NCBI GenBank assembly: GCA_031296915.1
Contig: JAVDPC010000041.1
Location: 1 to 40,734 of the forward strand
Length of the DNA: 40,734 nucleotides
From: Cerasicoccus frondis
GTDB lineage: Bacteria; Verrucomicrobiota; Verrucomicrobiia; Opitutales; Cerasicoccaceae
Direction: 5' to 3'
Made by a program: the position numbers and the translations under genes
In this document: piece after piece, positions 8,070 through 15,439 of the stretch
Position numbering within the stretch: position 1 is the first letter of the stretch
Layout: each line of letters opens with the position of its first letter
The notes under the pieces: model-generated
What the model saw: only the letters and a program-made list of their open reading frames with translations
The model's database searches: none
What the model was told of the DNA's origin: nothing

Positions 8070-9854
8070 CTAGGCGCGCATGCGGTTGTAGGCGCTGACG
8101 AGCGCCTTCAGGCCGGCTTGCTCGATGGACGGGTCCAGCCCGCAGCCCCAGAAGTGCTTGCCGTCTTGCTCGTTCACGATCTGGACGTAGGCGGCGGCGT
8201 CCGACGCCGAGCCGCCGGTGATGGCGTGGCTGCGGTAGTCGGTGACGCGGAAGTCCTTCAAGCCCTCCTTTTCCAAGGCGTGGGCAAGGGCGTTGATCGG
8301 GCCATTGCCGTAGCCTTCGGTGACGATCTTTTTGCCCTCGAAGGTCAGCGAGAAAGTCCAGCCATACTCGGTTCCGCTTTCGCCCTGACGCTTGGCGCGC
8401 TGGTGGACGAGGGCGCCGTCGTCGTTGGCTGCTTCCACGTGAGTTTCGTCGTGGTCGCGCAGCTTCAGCGGGCCTTCGCGGTTGACGAATTCGGTGAAGA
8501 ATGCGTCGCGAATTTCATCGACGGACAGCTCGCGGCTCTGCGCATCAGCCTGGGCGCTGACGAAGTTGCCGACCTCGGGGTGCATCGACTTGGGCAGCTC
8601 CAAGCCATGCTCGCGGTCGAGCACGTAAGCCACGCCGCCCTTGCCGGACTGGCTGTTGATGCGGATGATCGCCTCGTAGTTACGGCCGATGTCCTGCGGG
8701 TCGATGGTCAAATACGGCACCGCCCACTCGATGGCATCCGCGCTTTCCCCTTCTCCCTGCTGACTTCTCGCTTCTGCCTCACGCTTGATGATGTCCATGC
8801 CCTTCTTGATGGCGTCCTGGTGGCTGCCGGAGAATGCCGTGAAGACCAGCTCGCCCGCGTAGGGATGGCGCTCGTGCACGCCCATGCGCGTCAGGCGCTG
8901 ATACACCATGCGGATTTGGTCCAGATCGGAAAAGTCCAAGCCGGTCTCGATGCCGTGGCTGTTCAAGTTCAAGGCGACAGTGACGATGTCCAGGTTGCCG
9001 GTGCGCTCGCCGTTGCCGAACAAGGTGCCCTCGACGCGGTCCGCACCGGCCAACATCGCCAACTCGGTGGCGGCGGTGCCGGTGCCGCGGTCGTTGTGGG
9101 TGTGCAAGGAGACTTGCACCTTGTCGCGAATGCCGTCGGCCTTCAATTGATTGCAGAACCACTCGATCATGTCGGCGTGGACGTTGGGCGTTGCCCATTC
9201 GACGGTGGCTGGCAAGTTGAGGATGATTGGCTCTTCGGCGGTCGGTCCCCAGATGTCGGTGACGGATTTGCAGATGTCGTAAGCGTAATCCAGTTCCGTG
9301 TCCGAGAAGCTCTCGGGCGAGTATTGGAAGAACACTTTGCCATCGGTGACTTTGTCCGCCAATTCGCGGACCAATTGCGCGCCTTCAGTGGCGATGGCCT
9401 TAATCTTCGCCTGGCTGGAGTCGCTGAAGGTCACGCGGCGTTGCAAGGGCGAAGTGCTGTTGTAGAGGTGCACGATCGAACGTGGCACGCCCTCCAGTGC
9501 CTCAAAGGTGCGGCGGATTAAGTGCTCGCGCGCCTGGACCAGGCATTGCACGGTGACGTCCTCGGGGATTAAGTTTTCGTCGACGAGGCGGCGGAAAAAG
9601 CGGAATTCGGTGTCGGACGCCGAGGGGAATCCGATCTCGATTTGCTTGAAGCCGATGCGGCAAAGCATTTGGAAATACTCCAGCTTTTCCTCGACGCTCA
9701 TCGGGATGGCGAGGGCCTGGTTGCCGTCGCGCAAGTCGACGCTGCACCAGATGGGCGCGCGCTCGATGTGGTTATCCGGCCAGGTGCGGTCGGCGAAGCG
9801 GGTCTCGAACTTCTTGTGGAAGGGTCGGTATTTACGCAATGATGCGGGTTTCAT
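8070..9854 (-). CDS. leuA: 2-isopropylmalate synthase (long form)
   Basis: 594 aa from ATG 9854, giving MKPASLRKYRPFHKKFETR; the 14 extra codons upstream look untranslated. It condenses acetyl-CoA with 2-oxoisovalerate, the first committed step of leucine synthesis, in the cytoplasm. The HMG-CoA-lyase-like TIM barrel begins with CSVDLRDGNQAL, which holds the metal-binding Asp and the catalytic Arg. SLHTHNDRGTGTAATELA supplies the metal-binding HxH histidines, followed by GADRVEGTLFGNGERTGN. The C-terminal domain (about residues 440-590) is the allosteric dimer domain that normally senses leucine. Length and motifs fit the roughly 600-aa LeuA type found in actinobacteria and others. It is preceded by a candidate leader-peptide attenuator and followed by an intrinsic terminator, so it is probably transcribed alone. 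Confidence 0.97.
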   Translation of the reverse strand: MKPASLRKYRPFHKKFETRFADRTWPDNHIERAPIWCSVDLRDGNQALAIPMSVEEKLEYFQMLCRIGFKQIEIGFPSASDTEFRFFRRLVDENLIPEDVTVQCLVQAREHLIRRTFEALEGVPRSIVHLYNSTSPLQRRVTFSDSSQAKIKAIATEGAQLVRELADKVTDGKVFFQYSPESFSDTELDYAYDICKSVTDIWGPTAEEPIILNLPATVEWATPNVHADMIEWFCNQLKADGIRDKVQVSLHTHNDRGTGTAATELAMLAGADRVEGTLFGNGERTGNLDIVTVALNLNSHGIETGLDFSDLDQIRMVYQRLTRMGVHERHPYAGELVFTAFSGSHQDAIKKGMDIIKREAEARSQQGEGESADAIEWAVPYLTIDPQDIGRNYEAIIRINSQSGKGGVAYVLDREHGLELPKSMHPEVGNFVSAQADAQSRELSVDEIRDAFFTEFVNREGPLKLRDHDETHVEAANDDGALVHQRAKRQGESGTEYGWTFSLTFEGKKIVTEGYGNGPINALAHALEKEGLKDFRVTDYRSHAITGGSASDAAAYVQIVNEQDGKHFWGCGLDPSIEQAGLKALVSAYNRMRA

Positions 9855-9934
9855 GACAAAGGTAATATCAGTGAAGGTTGATCGCGGGCCTGCCAAGCGC
9901 TAATCCGCGCACAATGCAGGCAGGCCAAGAATAG

Positions 9935-9953
9935 AAAAAACGGCTATTTGCCG
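9935..9953 (-). terminator. Candidate attenuator terminator in the leuA leader
   Basis: On the minus strand CGGC-AAATA-GCCG is followed directly by six T residues, 81 bp upstream of the leuA start codon. The stem is only 4 bp, so it would be a weak terminator alone. Its position between leader peptide and leuA is what attenuation requires. Confidence 0.5.
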
Positions 9954-9971
9954 GAAAACTTTTTGTTTTAA

Positions 9972-10031
9972 CGGGGAATGGTCCCCGCGGCCACATCGGG
10001 CCATGACGAAATTGCTAGTCCCCCTCAGGGG
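9972..10031 (-). promoter_or_regulatory. Competing hairpins of the leuA leader
   Basis: Reading the minus strand: CCCC-TGA-GGGG (10021-10031) has the leader peptide stop codon in its loop, GGCC-GGCC (9989-10002) follows, then CGGGG-ACCATT-CCCCG (9972-9987). The C4 and G4 blocks of the first and third hairpins can also pair with each other, so two alternative folds are possible. This is the usual pattern of a translation-controlled attenuator. The folding is by eye only. Confidence 0.5.
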
Positions 10032-10072
10032 AGAAGCTTGGCGGCCGCGAGTTGTAAGAAGGCGCGCTTCAT
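10025..10072 (-). CDS. Candidate leuA leader peptide (15 aa)
   Basis: ATG 10072 to TGA 10025 encodes MKRAFLQLAAAKLLP, with four leucines in 15 residues, two of them adjacent and next to the stop. The predicted transcription start is only about four bases before the ATG, so the peptide would be nearly leaderless and no Shine-Dalgarno sequence is expected or seen. Ribosome stalling at the Leu-Leu pair would sit at the base of the first hairpin. The leucine content is suggestive rather than extreme, so this could be chance. Confidence 0.5.
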   Translation of the reverse strand: MKRAFLQLAAAKLLP

Positions 10073-10082
10073 GATGGTGCAG

Positions 10083-10112
10083 GGTATACGACTGCGCGGG
10101 GTTGCTTGTCAA
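10083..10112 (-). promoter_or_regulatory. Sigma-70 type promoter for leuA
   Basis: On the minus strand a perfect TTGACA (10107-10112) is separated by 18 bp from TATACC (10083-10088). The transcription start would be near 10076, giving a leader of about 220 nt ahead of leuA. Confidence 0.65.
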
Positions 10113-10149
10113 GCCGCATGTCGTGACGGTTTTGAGGCGCAGACGAACT

Positions 10150-10343
10150 GCTAGAGCCTGTGAGCGAAAAGCCAACAACGCTGGCGCGGAAAAGCACTCG
10201 GTTTAGGGCTTGGGGCCAGATTGGAAGTTCGCGGCGTTGGCATTTCAATCACGGGCTTCCAGCCCGCTCAATCAAAGCCGCCTTGCTGGACACGAAAAAT
10301 CACTGCGGCCTGATCGGCCAATCTAGATGAAAAGTGCTCTAGT
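10150..10343. repeat. Dispersed repeat element, copy R1
   Basis: Three related elements lie in this window (here, near 33859-34035 and near 40546-40664). The final 39 bp (10305-10343) are identical to 40626-40664. The left part shares gagcgaaaagccaa and acgctggcgcg with the second copy, and cccgctcaatc is in all three. The ends, ctagagc near 10151 and gctctag near 10336, are inverted. The element carries no coding capacity, so it resembles a MITE or intergenic repeat unit. Its right end supplies the stop codon of the adjacent methyltransferase-like gene. Confidence 0.7.
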
Positions 10344-11295
10344 TACGCTGTAAGTAAAAAGAGCCGGGCATGGTGTCTTCCCGCAGGAAGGGGCAGACTC
10401 CCTTCAGCGTCTCGTGATGCCGGTGATGCAGGAAATTAAGCGCGGCAATAATCGACCACTCGCTGTTGTGCGTGAGGAATGATTCCAGAATGTATTGTTC
10501 ATTCCAAAAGCGCACGAGCCCGAGGAGCCATTGGTCGGGGTAATTTCGGGGAGAGAAAATATCGTGGACGTGCACGATGACGCCTGGCTTCAGAGTCGGG
10601 AGTATTTGCAGGTATTCGTGGAGGACATCGCCTTCCGGCCGAATAATGTGAGAGGAATCAATAAACAGCAGGTCATTGCGCTCGAGATCCTGAAAGATCG
10701 CCAAATCGAGCGTTTCAACTTTTTCCCGCACGACGGTAACGGGGAGCGATTCCAGCCAATGGCGCTCGTAGGGTTCCACGCACTGGTGACGGCAGGTGTA
10801 GTTCGCGTCGTCCTGTTGATTGGCTTGGACTGCAGTGGCGGCGATAATCGTGGAGCTGCCGCTGCCAATTTCGAAGATGCGCCGCGGCTTTTTGGCGCGA
10901 ATGATCTGATACAAAAAGTCGACGTCGCCTGCGATGAAGTTGCCGTTATCCCAGCTGTATTGCACCTCTCCGTGTCGCTGCTTGATCGCATCGGGGATTT
11001 CGTTGGCGTAAGTGAGCTCTTCTAGCAGCTCCAATTGCCCGGCTTCGTTCCAATCGATCCCGGGCAACGGTCGATCAACCTGATAAGTGCCATGGCGAGG
11101 CTTTAGCTTGAATTCGGGCTCGTAATAATGGTCGCGAATCGGCAGCACGCCGACCTTAAACAACGCCTTCTTGCAGAGCGGCATTTTATCCAAGCCAGCC
11201 TGACGAATGGACCGCAACAGCCAACCTGCCGGAAAGACGAAGGCAACCGACAGCAGGTCGATTATGGGCAGTAGTTTGGTGAGTTGGCGCTTCAT
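10339..11295 (-). CDS. Class I SAM-dependent methyltransferase-like protein
   Basis: 318 aa from ATG 11295; an upstream TTG at 11313 is less likely. The SAM-binding motif I is IFEIGSGSSTIIAA at about residues 139-152, matching the Methyltransf_24 style used on sugars or small molecules. LLFIDSSH (motif IV region) and GVIVHVHDIFSP follow, as in that family. The N-terminus has a hydrophobic stretch (LLPIIDLLSVAFVFPAGWLL) that could attach it to the membrane. The gene lies 108 bp beyond the DUF2126 gene on the same strand and could be read through from that operon. Its stop codon lies inside dispersed repeat R1. Substrate unknown; glycan or lipid methylation is a guess. Confidence 0.8.
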   Translation of the reverse strand: MKRQLTKLLPIIDLLSVAFVFPAGWLLRSIRQAGLDKMPLCKKALFKVGVLPIRDHYYEPEFKLKPRHGTYQVDRPLPGIDWNEAGQLELLEELTYANEIPDAIKQRHGEVQYSWDNGNFIAGDVDFLYQIIRAKKPRRIFEIGSGSSTIIAATAVQANQQDDANYTCRHQCVEPYERHWLESLPVTVVREKVETLDLAIFQDLERNDLLFIDSSHIIRPEGDVLHEYLQILPTLKPGVIVHVHDIFSPRNYPDQWLLGLVRFWNEQYILESFLTHNSEWSIIAALNFLHHRHHETLKGVCPFLREDTMPGSFYLQRN

Positions 11296-11403
11296 CGATG
11301 TCTGCTGCCACAAGACTAGGAGCTGGATTATTCAGCAAGGATAAAATGTTGAACTAGGCATGGGCCTGCCGTGAGGAATGGTCCGTGTTCGGCTAGTGGT
11401 AGG

Positions 11404-13494
11404 TTATTGGCGGCGCAGGTCGATGGTCCAAGTGGATTCCGGTGCGGTAGTGGCGCTTTTTATTTCTTCGTAGGGCATCGGTTTGCGCAGCTTGATCCAG
11501 CGGGCGTCGCTGCGCTTGCGCGCTTCTTGGTCATCAGCGGGTAGGCCGTCATACATGGGGCCTTCGGGATTCCAGTAGTGGTATTGCGCGCCGGTCAGGC
11601 TGTCTTCCGTTTGCCAGTGAATGTTGAGCGGCGACTGGATCATCACATGCGGATGTAAGGCCGGGTAGGCGCTGGCGCATTTGTAGCGCAGGCCAACTAC
11701 TTTCTGTCCGTCGACATCCTGCCAAGGGAGGGCGATGCCGTTGACGATCAGTTGACCTTGATCCGCAAGCTTTGCATCGCAAAGTGAAAGTTCCAGGCGG
11801 TCGGTGGAGTTGTCTACTACGCGCACCGTGGCGGCGCCTTGGCTTTCCTCGGCCATGAGCGGCCAGGGTTCAAAGGCTTGGCGTATGGTCAGCTCGCCGC
11901 CGGGGATTGCGAGCTTGCCGACCACGGGGCAACGGAAATCCAAAATAGGCTGCAGCCAGCTTGGGTCGAAGTCGATGCCCGTGCGCTTGATGTCGGCGCA
12001 GATGATTTTTAGGTCCTCCATGAGCACGGACGGCAGCAGATAGCGGTCGTGCAGTTTGGGCCCAAAACGGCGTAGCTTTTTACGGAAAGGGCGTTGGATG
12101 AGCATCGCGATGATGGCGCGAATGAAGAGCGATACGTTGGCCATCATTTCTGCAGTGGGCAGCGTTTCAAATGCGCGGAGTTCCACAATGCCGATCTTGC
12201 CCGTGGGCGAGGAGAAGTTCCAAAATTTATCCAGGCAGATCTCGGCGCGGTGCGTGTTGCCCGATGCGTCGGTGAGCAGGTTGCGGAAGAACTGGTCGAG
12301 CATTTCACGGCTCGGCGCATAGGGCAGTCGTTCCAAACCTTCGCAGGCGGACTCAAGTTCGTAGAGCAGGTGCTCGGCGCCTTCGTCGATGCGCGGCGCC
12401 TGGCAACCAGCCCCAACATACTGGCCGGTAAACAGGTAGGACAACGCCGGGTGATGCTGCCAGTAGCGCAGGACCGAGGTCAGCAGCGTTGGCTGGTTAA
12501 AGAAAATGTTTTCCTCGTGAGTGGGGCCGCCAAAAGCCAGGTGTGAACCGCCACCAGTGCCGCGGATAATGCCGTTGAGGCTGCGCTTGGTCAGGTAAAG
12601 TCCGGCCGCGTGCGCCGCATCGCAAATGGCGGTGAAAGCGGTGTTGTATTCGCGCCAGGTCGAGGCGGGAGGCAGGTTGACCTCCAGCACGCCGGGGTCG
12701 GCGGCGAGACCCAGGCCGGTTGTTTCGCCGTTGGTTTCGTAAGGCGCGTAGCCGCAGAAAACCAGATCGCGCAGGTCGAGCTTGACGCTGAGCGCCTCGA
12801 AGATGGAGATGAGCTGTTGAAAGCCGGTCCATTCAAGCGGTGGGATGAATATCTCCAGCGCGCCGTTGCGGACTTCAATGGTCAGTGCTCGTTTGATTGC
12901 GTCGTGCGGCAGCTCATTGAGCGGCAGGCGCAAGCCGATGGGGCTGTCGCCTGGAATCAGGGAAATGGGATGGCTGCGGTCGTAGGGCCAGGGTTTACTT
13001 TGCCATGCAGAGTTCTCGTAGTCCAGTGGCAGGACCCAGCCAACGGTTTGCTTCTTGGCGCCTTGCTCGGCGGCGGGGATCGCCTTGGTGTCGATGGGCA
13101 ATTGATCGATTATCGCCCGCATGACGCGGGAGGCTTGCGCAGGTTGATTGCGCCCTTTTTTATCGGCGAGTAGAAAGCGCTTGGGCTCGGTCCAGATGGG
13201 CGTTCCAGCTTTGCGTTGCAAAGTAAGCAGCACCCAACGGGGGAGCGGTTCGCCCGGATAAAGCTTGCCAAAGACCTGCATGACGAGCCCACCGGTGAAA
13301 TGAGACTGCAAGAGCTTGGCGGTCAACTTGCGAGCGAAGGTGAACTTTTCGGGGCCCATCGCGTCGTTGTTCCACTCGGCTCCGGTAGGCATATTGGGCA
13401 CAAACGTCGGCTCGCCTCCCATCGTTAAAGTCACGCCCCGCTTGGAGAGTAATGCTTCGATTTGGTCAGCGCAGTCGTGTGGTGTGTGGCTCAA
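11404..13494 (-). CDS. DUF2126 putative amidoligase
   Basis: 696 aa, starting at TTG 13494; the family hallmark TMGGEPTFV is at about residue 24, so a later start would cut the domain. The family (COG4196) is predicted to form amide bonds with an ATP-dependent glutamine-synthetase-like or ATP-grasp-like fold. Visible conserved stretches include YPGEPLPRW, IRGTGGGSHLAFGGP, and LRAFETLP. In many proteobacteria this domain is fused behind a transglutaminase domain in one protein of about 1100 aa. Here it stands alone, 57 bp after one of two separate transglutaminase genes. Known family role: predicted peptide modification with no firmly proven substrate. Confidence 0.88.
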   Translation of the reverse strand: MSHTPHDCADQIEALLSKRGVTLTMGGEPTFVPNMPTGAEWNNDAMGPEKFTFARKLTAKLLQSHFTGGLVMQVFGKLYPGEPLPRWVLLTLQRKAGTPIWTEPKRFLLADKKGRNQPAQASRVMRAIIDQLPIDTKAIPAAEQGAKKQTVGWVLPLDYENSAWQSKPWPYDRSHPISLIPGDSPIGLRLPLNELPHDAIKRALTIEVRNGALEIFIPPLEWTGFQQLISIFEALSVKLDLRDLVFCGYAPYETNGETTGLGLAADPGVLEVNLPPASTWREYNTAFTAICDAAHAAGLYLTKRSLNGIIRGTGGGSHLAFGGPTHEENIFFNQPTLLTSVLRYWQHHPALSYLFTGQYVGAGCQAPRIDEGAEHLLYELESACEGLERLPYAPSREMLDQFFRNLLTDASGNTHRAEICLDKFWNFSSPTGKIGIVELRAFETLPTAEMMANVSLFIRAIIAMLIQRPFRKKLRRFGPKLHDRYLLPSVLMEDLKIICADIKRTGIDFDPSWLQPILDFRCPVVGKLAIPGGELTIRQAFEPWPLMAEESQGAATVRVVDNSTDRLELSLCDAKLADQGQLIVNGIALPWQDVDGQKVVGLRYKCASAYPALHPHVMIQSPLNIHWQTEDSLTGAQYHYWNPEGPMYDGLPADDQEARKRSDARWIKLRKPMPYEEIKSATTAPESTWTIDLRRQ

Positions 13495-13551
13495 TGGTCG
13501 CTTGGTTCGTTGGTTAATTAATCGGTGAACGCAGGTGTGGCAATTGGTTTC

Positions 13552-14454
13552 TCACGCTTTCAGTTCCTCCATGGTCAGCGAGATCTCCATGGCGGATTTC
13601 ACGGGTTCGCCGCCTTTGGCGAAGTATTTTCCCTGGATGGGGTTTACGCATTTGGGCTCGTGGGCGACGGCGGAGGGGAGGAAATATTCGTTGGCGAGAA
13701 TGCCGTTGGTCGGGTCGAAGCCTTTCCAGCCAGCGCCGGGCAGGAAGACTTCCGCCCAGGCGTGCATGGAGCCGACGGCGCGGTTGAAAAGGTGCGCCTC
13801 ACCGTAGGCGCTGCCCATCGGCGGATCGAACAAGTAGCCGCTGACAAAGCGCGCAGCAAGACCGAGGTGACGGCAGGCAGCGATGAACAGCACCGCCATG
13901 TCGCGGCAGGAGCCGAGGCGCAGCTCCAGTGTTTCGTTCGGTGATTGCACGCCCTCTTCGTCGCGACGTGAGTAGGCAATGTCGCGGTGGATGGCCTGGT
14001 TGATATCGCCCAGATATTGCACGACATCCGGGTGGCGGTTGACGTCGGCTATCGCTAGGTAAAGCCAGTCCAGCACCTTGTGGCTGTGCGGGATGATGTT
14101 GGTGTCCAGGTAGGGCGACAGCGCGTGCGCCTCGTGCGCTAGGTAGCGAAACGGATAGGCCGTCGCGTAAGGTTCGAGGATGAAGTCGAATGGATTGTCC
14201 TGCTCGACATCGATCACCATCTTGCAGTGGAAATTCATTTCCTGGGATTCGAGGAGGCCGAGGTTTGCGACTAGGACGATGTTGTTATTACAATCGCGAA
14301 TCCAGCGTTGGGCCGATTCAAGCGAGGTCGTTAATTCGAATGATTCGACTCGGAGCTTATGGCTATCGCGCGGACGTAAAAACAGATGATGCTCACTGAA
14401 GCTGACGGGCCGCGAGTATTGGTAGCGGGTCAAATGGTCGATGGAAATTTTCAC
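13552..14454 (-). CDS. Transglutaminase-like cysteine protease family protein
   Basis: 300 aa, starting at GTG 14454, which overlaps the stop of the previous gene as GTGA; this implies translational coupling. The N-terminal 100 residues are the bacterial transglutaminase-like beta domain (ISIDHLTRYQYSRPV). The catalytic triad is visible as Cys183 in GSCRDMA, His231 in SMHAWAEVFLPGAGW and Asp247 in FDPTNG. Such proteins hydrolyse or transfer amide bonds and are regularly found with ATP-grasp, alpha-E and DUF2126 proteins. No signal peptide, so it acts in the cytoplasm. Confidence 0.92.
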   Translation of the reverse strand: MKISIDHLTRYQYSRPVSFSEHHLFLRPRDSHKLRVESFELTTSLESAQRWIRDCNNNIVLVANLGLLESQEMNFHCKMVIDVEQDNPFDFILEPYATAYPFRYLAHEAHALSPYLDTNIIPHSHKVLDWLYLAIADVNRHPDVVQYLGDINQAIHRDIAYSRRDEEGVQSPNETLELRLGSCRDMAVLFIAACRHLGLAARFVSGYLFDPPMGSAYGEAHLFNRAVGSMHAWAEVFLPGAGWKGFDPTNGILANEYFLPSAVAHEPKCVNPIQGKYFAKGGEPVKSAMEISLTMEELKA

Positions 14455-15326
14455 GTCTCGGCGTTGGCGGTTCGGGTTAACGAAACCATGACTTGGAGCT
14501 GTTGGTCAAGCACGCCCTTGAAGGTGCCACGCATCGGGGCGACGTCATTGTAATCGCGGCCCACGGCCACCTTCACGTGACGCTCGCCGGCGGGCTGGTT
14601 GTTCGTTGGGTCGAGCCCCCACCAGAATCCGCCGGGCAGGAACACCTCTACCCAGGCGTGGCTGGCGGCGGCGCCGATCAGCGCGGGGTCGGTTTTTTCC
14701 GGATCGAACGCCTCGATGTAGCCACTCACGTAACGTGCAGGTAGTCCATGGCTACGGAGAATGGCCAGCATCAGGTGAGCGAAGTCCTGGCAGACGCCGC
14801 GCTTGTTTTTGATGACGTCTTCCAGTGGTGTGGAAACATCGGTAACGCCGGGCTTGTATTCGAACGTTTTAAAGATCCAGGTGTTTAGCTTGAGGAGCGC
14901 CGGGCCGATCTCGTCACTCTCGCGGAAGAAGACTTTGCGGATACGCTTACGGGCGGGTGTGAGCGGAGCCAGCTCGGTTGGTTGCAAGTATTCGAAGAGG
15001 CGGAATAGCGTGCTGTTGTAGATTTGCCGCGCTTCGCCAATCGGTGTTTCGAGGACGGCAGGGCGGGGCTCACAGGGAAACGTTTCAACTTCGGCAACCG
15101 ACTCCACGCGCACCTCGCTGTGGCGAAATGGAATCGAAAAGAACTCCACATGGTTGCCGAAGTAATCGAGGTAATGATCAGCGCGCACGTCTGGGTCGAT
15201 CACGAGTTCGCGGCTGATGATTTTTTGGGAATCACTGTCCCGCGGCCACACGCGCAGCTCCGCAAACGACTCCGAGGCGGGAGCCGCATATTTATAGCGG
15301 GTGGTGTGGCTGACTTTGAAGCGCAT
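14451..15326 (-). CDS. Transglutaminase-like protein, second copy
   Basis: 291 aa from ATG 15326. Same architecture as its downstream neighbour but diverged: beta domain (RFKVSHTTRYKYAAPASES), then Cys179 in RGVCQDFAH, His223 in ASHAWVEVFLPGGFW and Asp239 in GLDPTNN. All three catalytic residues are present, so both copies are probably active and may act on different substrates. The gene lies 113 bp after the ATP-grasp/alpha-E gene, across a small inverted repeat. Confidence 0.92.
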   Translation of the reverse strand: MRFKVSHTTRYKYAAPASESFAELRVWPRDSDSQKIISRELVIDPDVRADHYLDYFGNHVEFFSIPFRHSEVRVESVAEVETFPCEPRPAVLETPIGEARQIYNSTLFRLFEYLQPTELAPLTPARKRIRKVFFRESDEIGPALLKLNTWIFKTFEYKPGVTDVSTPLEDVIKNKRGVCQDFAHLMLAILRSHGLPARYVSGYIEAFDPEKTDPALIGAAASHAWVEVFLPGGFWWGLDPTNNQPAGERHVKVAVGRDYNDVAPMRGTFKGVLDQQLQVMVSLTRTANAET

Positions 15327-15354
15327 TTTAAGTGGGTGATTTGGTGCGTGGCTC

Positions 15355-15427
15355 TTCGTGCTTAGTTTTTTAATAGTGGATGGTAGGCGCGCATTATCTG
15401 AACCAAGAACTAAGAACCAAGCACGAA
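15355..15427. repeat. 13-bp inverted repeat between operon genes
   Basis: ttcgtgcttagtt (15355-15367) pairs with aaccaagcacgaa (15415-15427) with one mismatch and a 47-nt loop. It may partly terminate or process the operon transcript; no U-tract follows on the minus strand. Confidence 0.45.
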
Positions 15428-15439
15428 TGCACGTTCGAT

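Noticed and set aside
8118..9521. 467-aa plus-strand frame
   Set aside because: Exactly antisense to leuA, whose motifs are complete; no domain in the antisense product.
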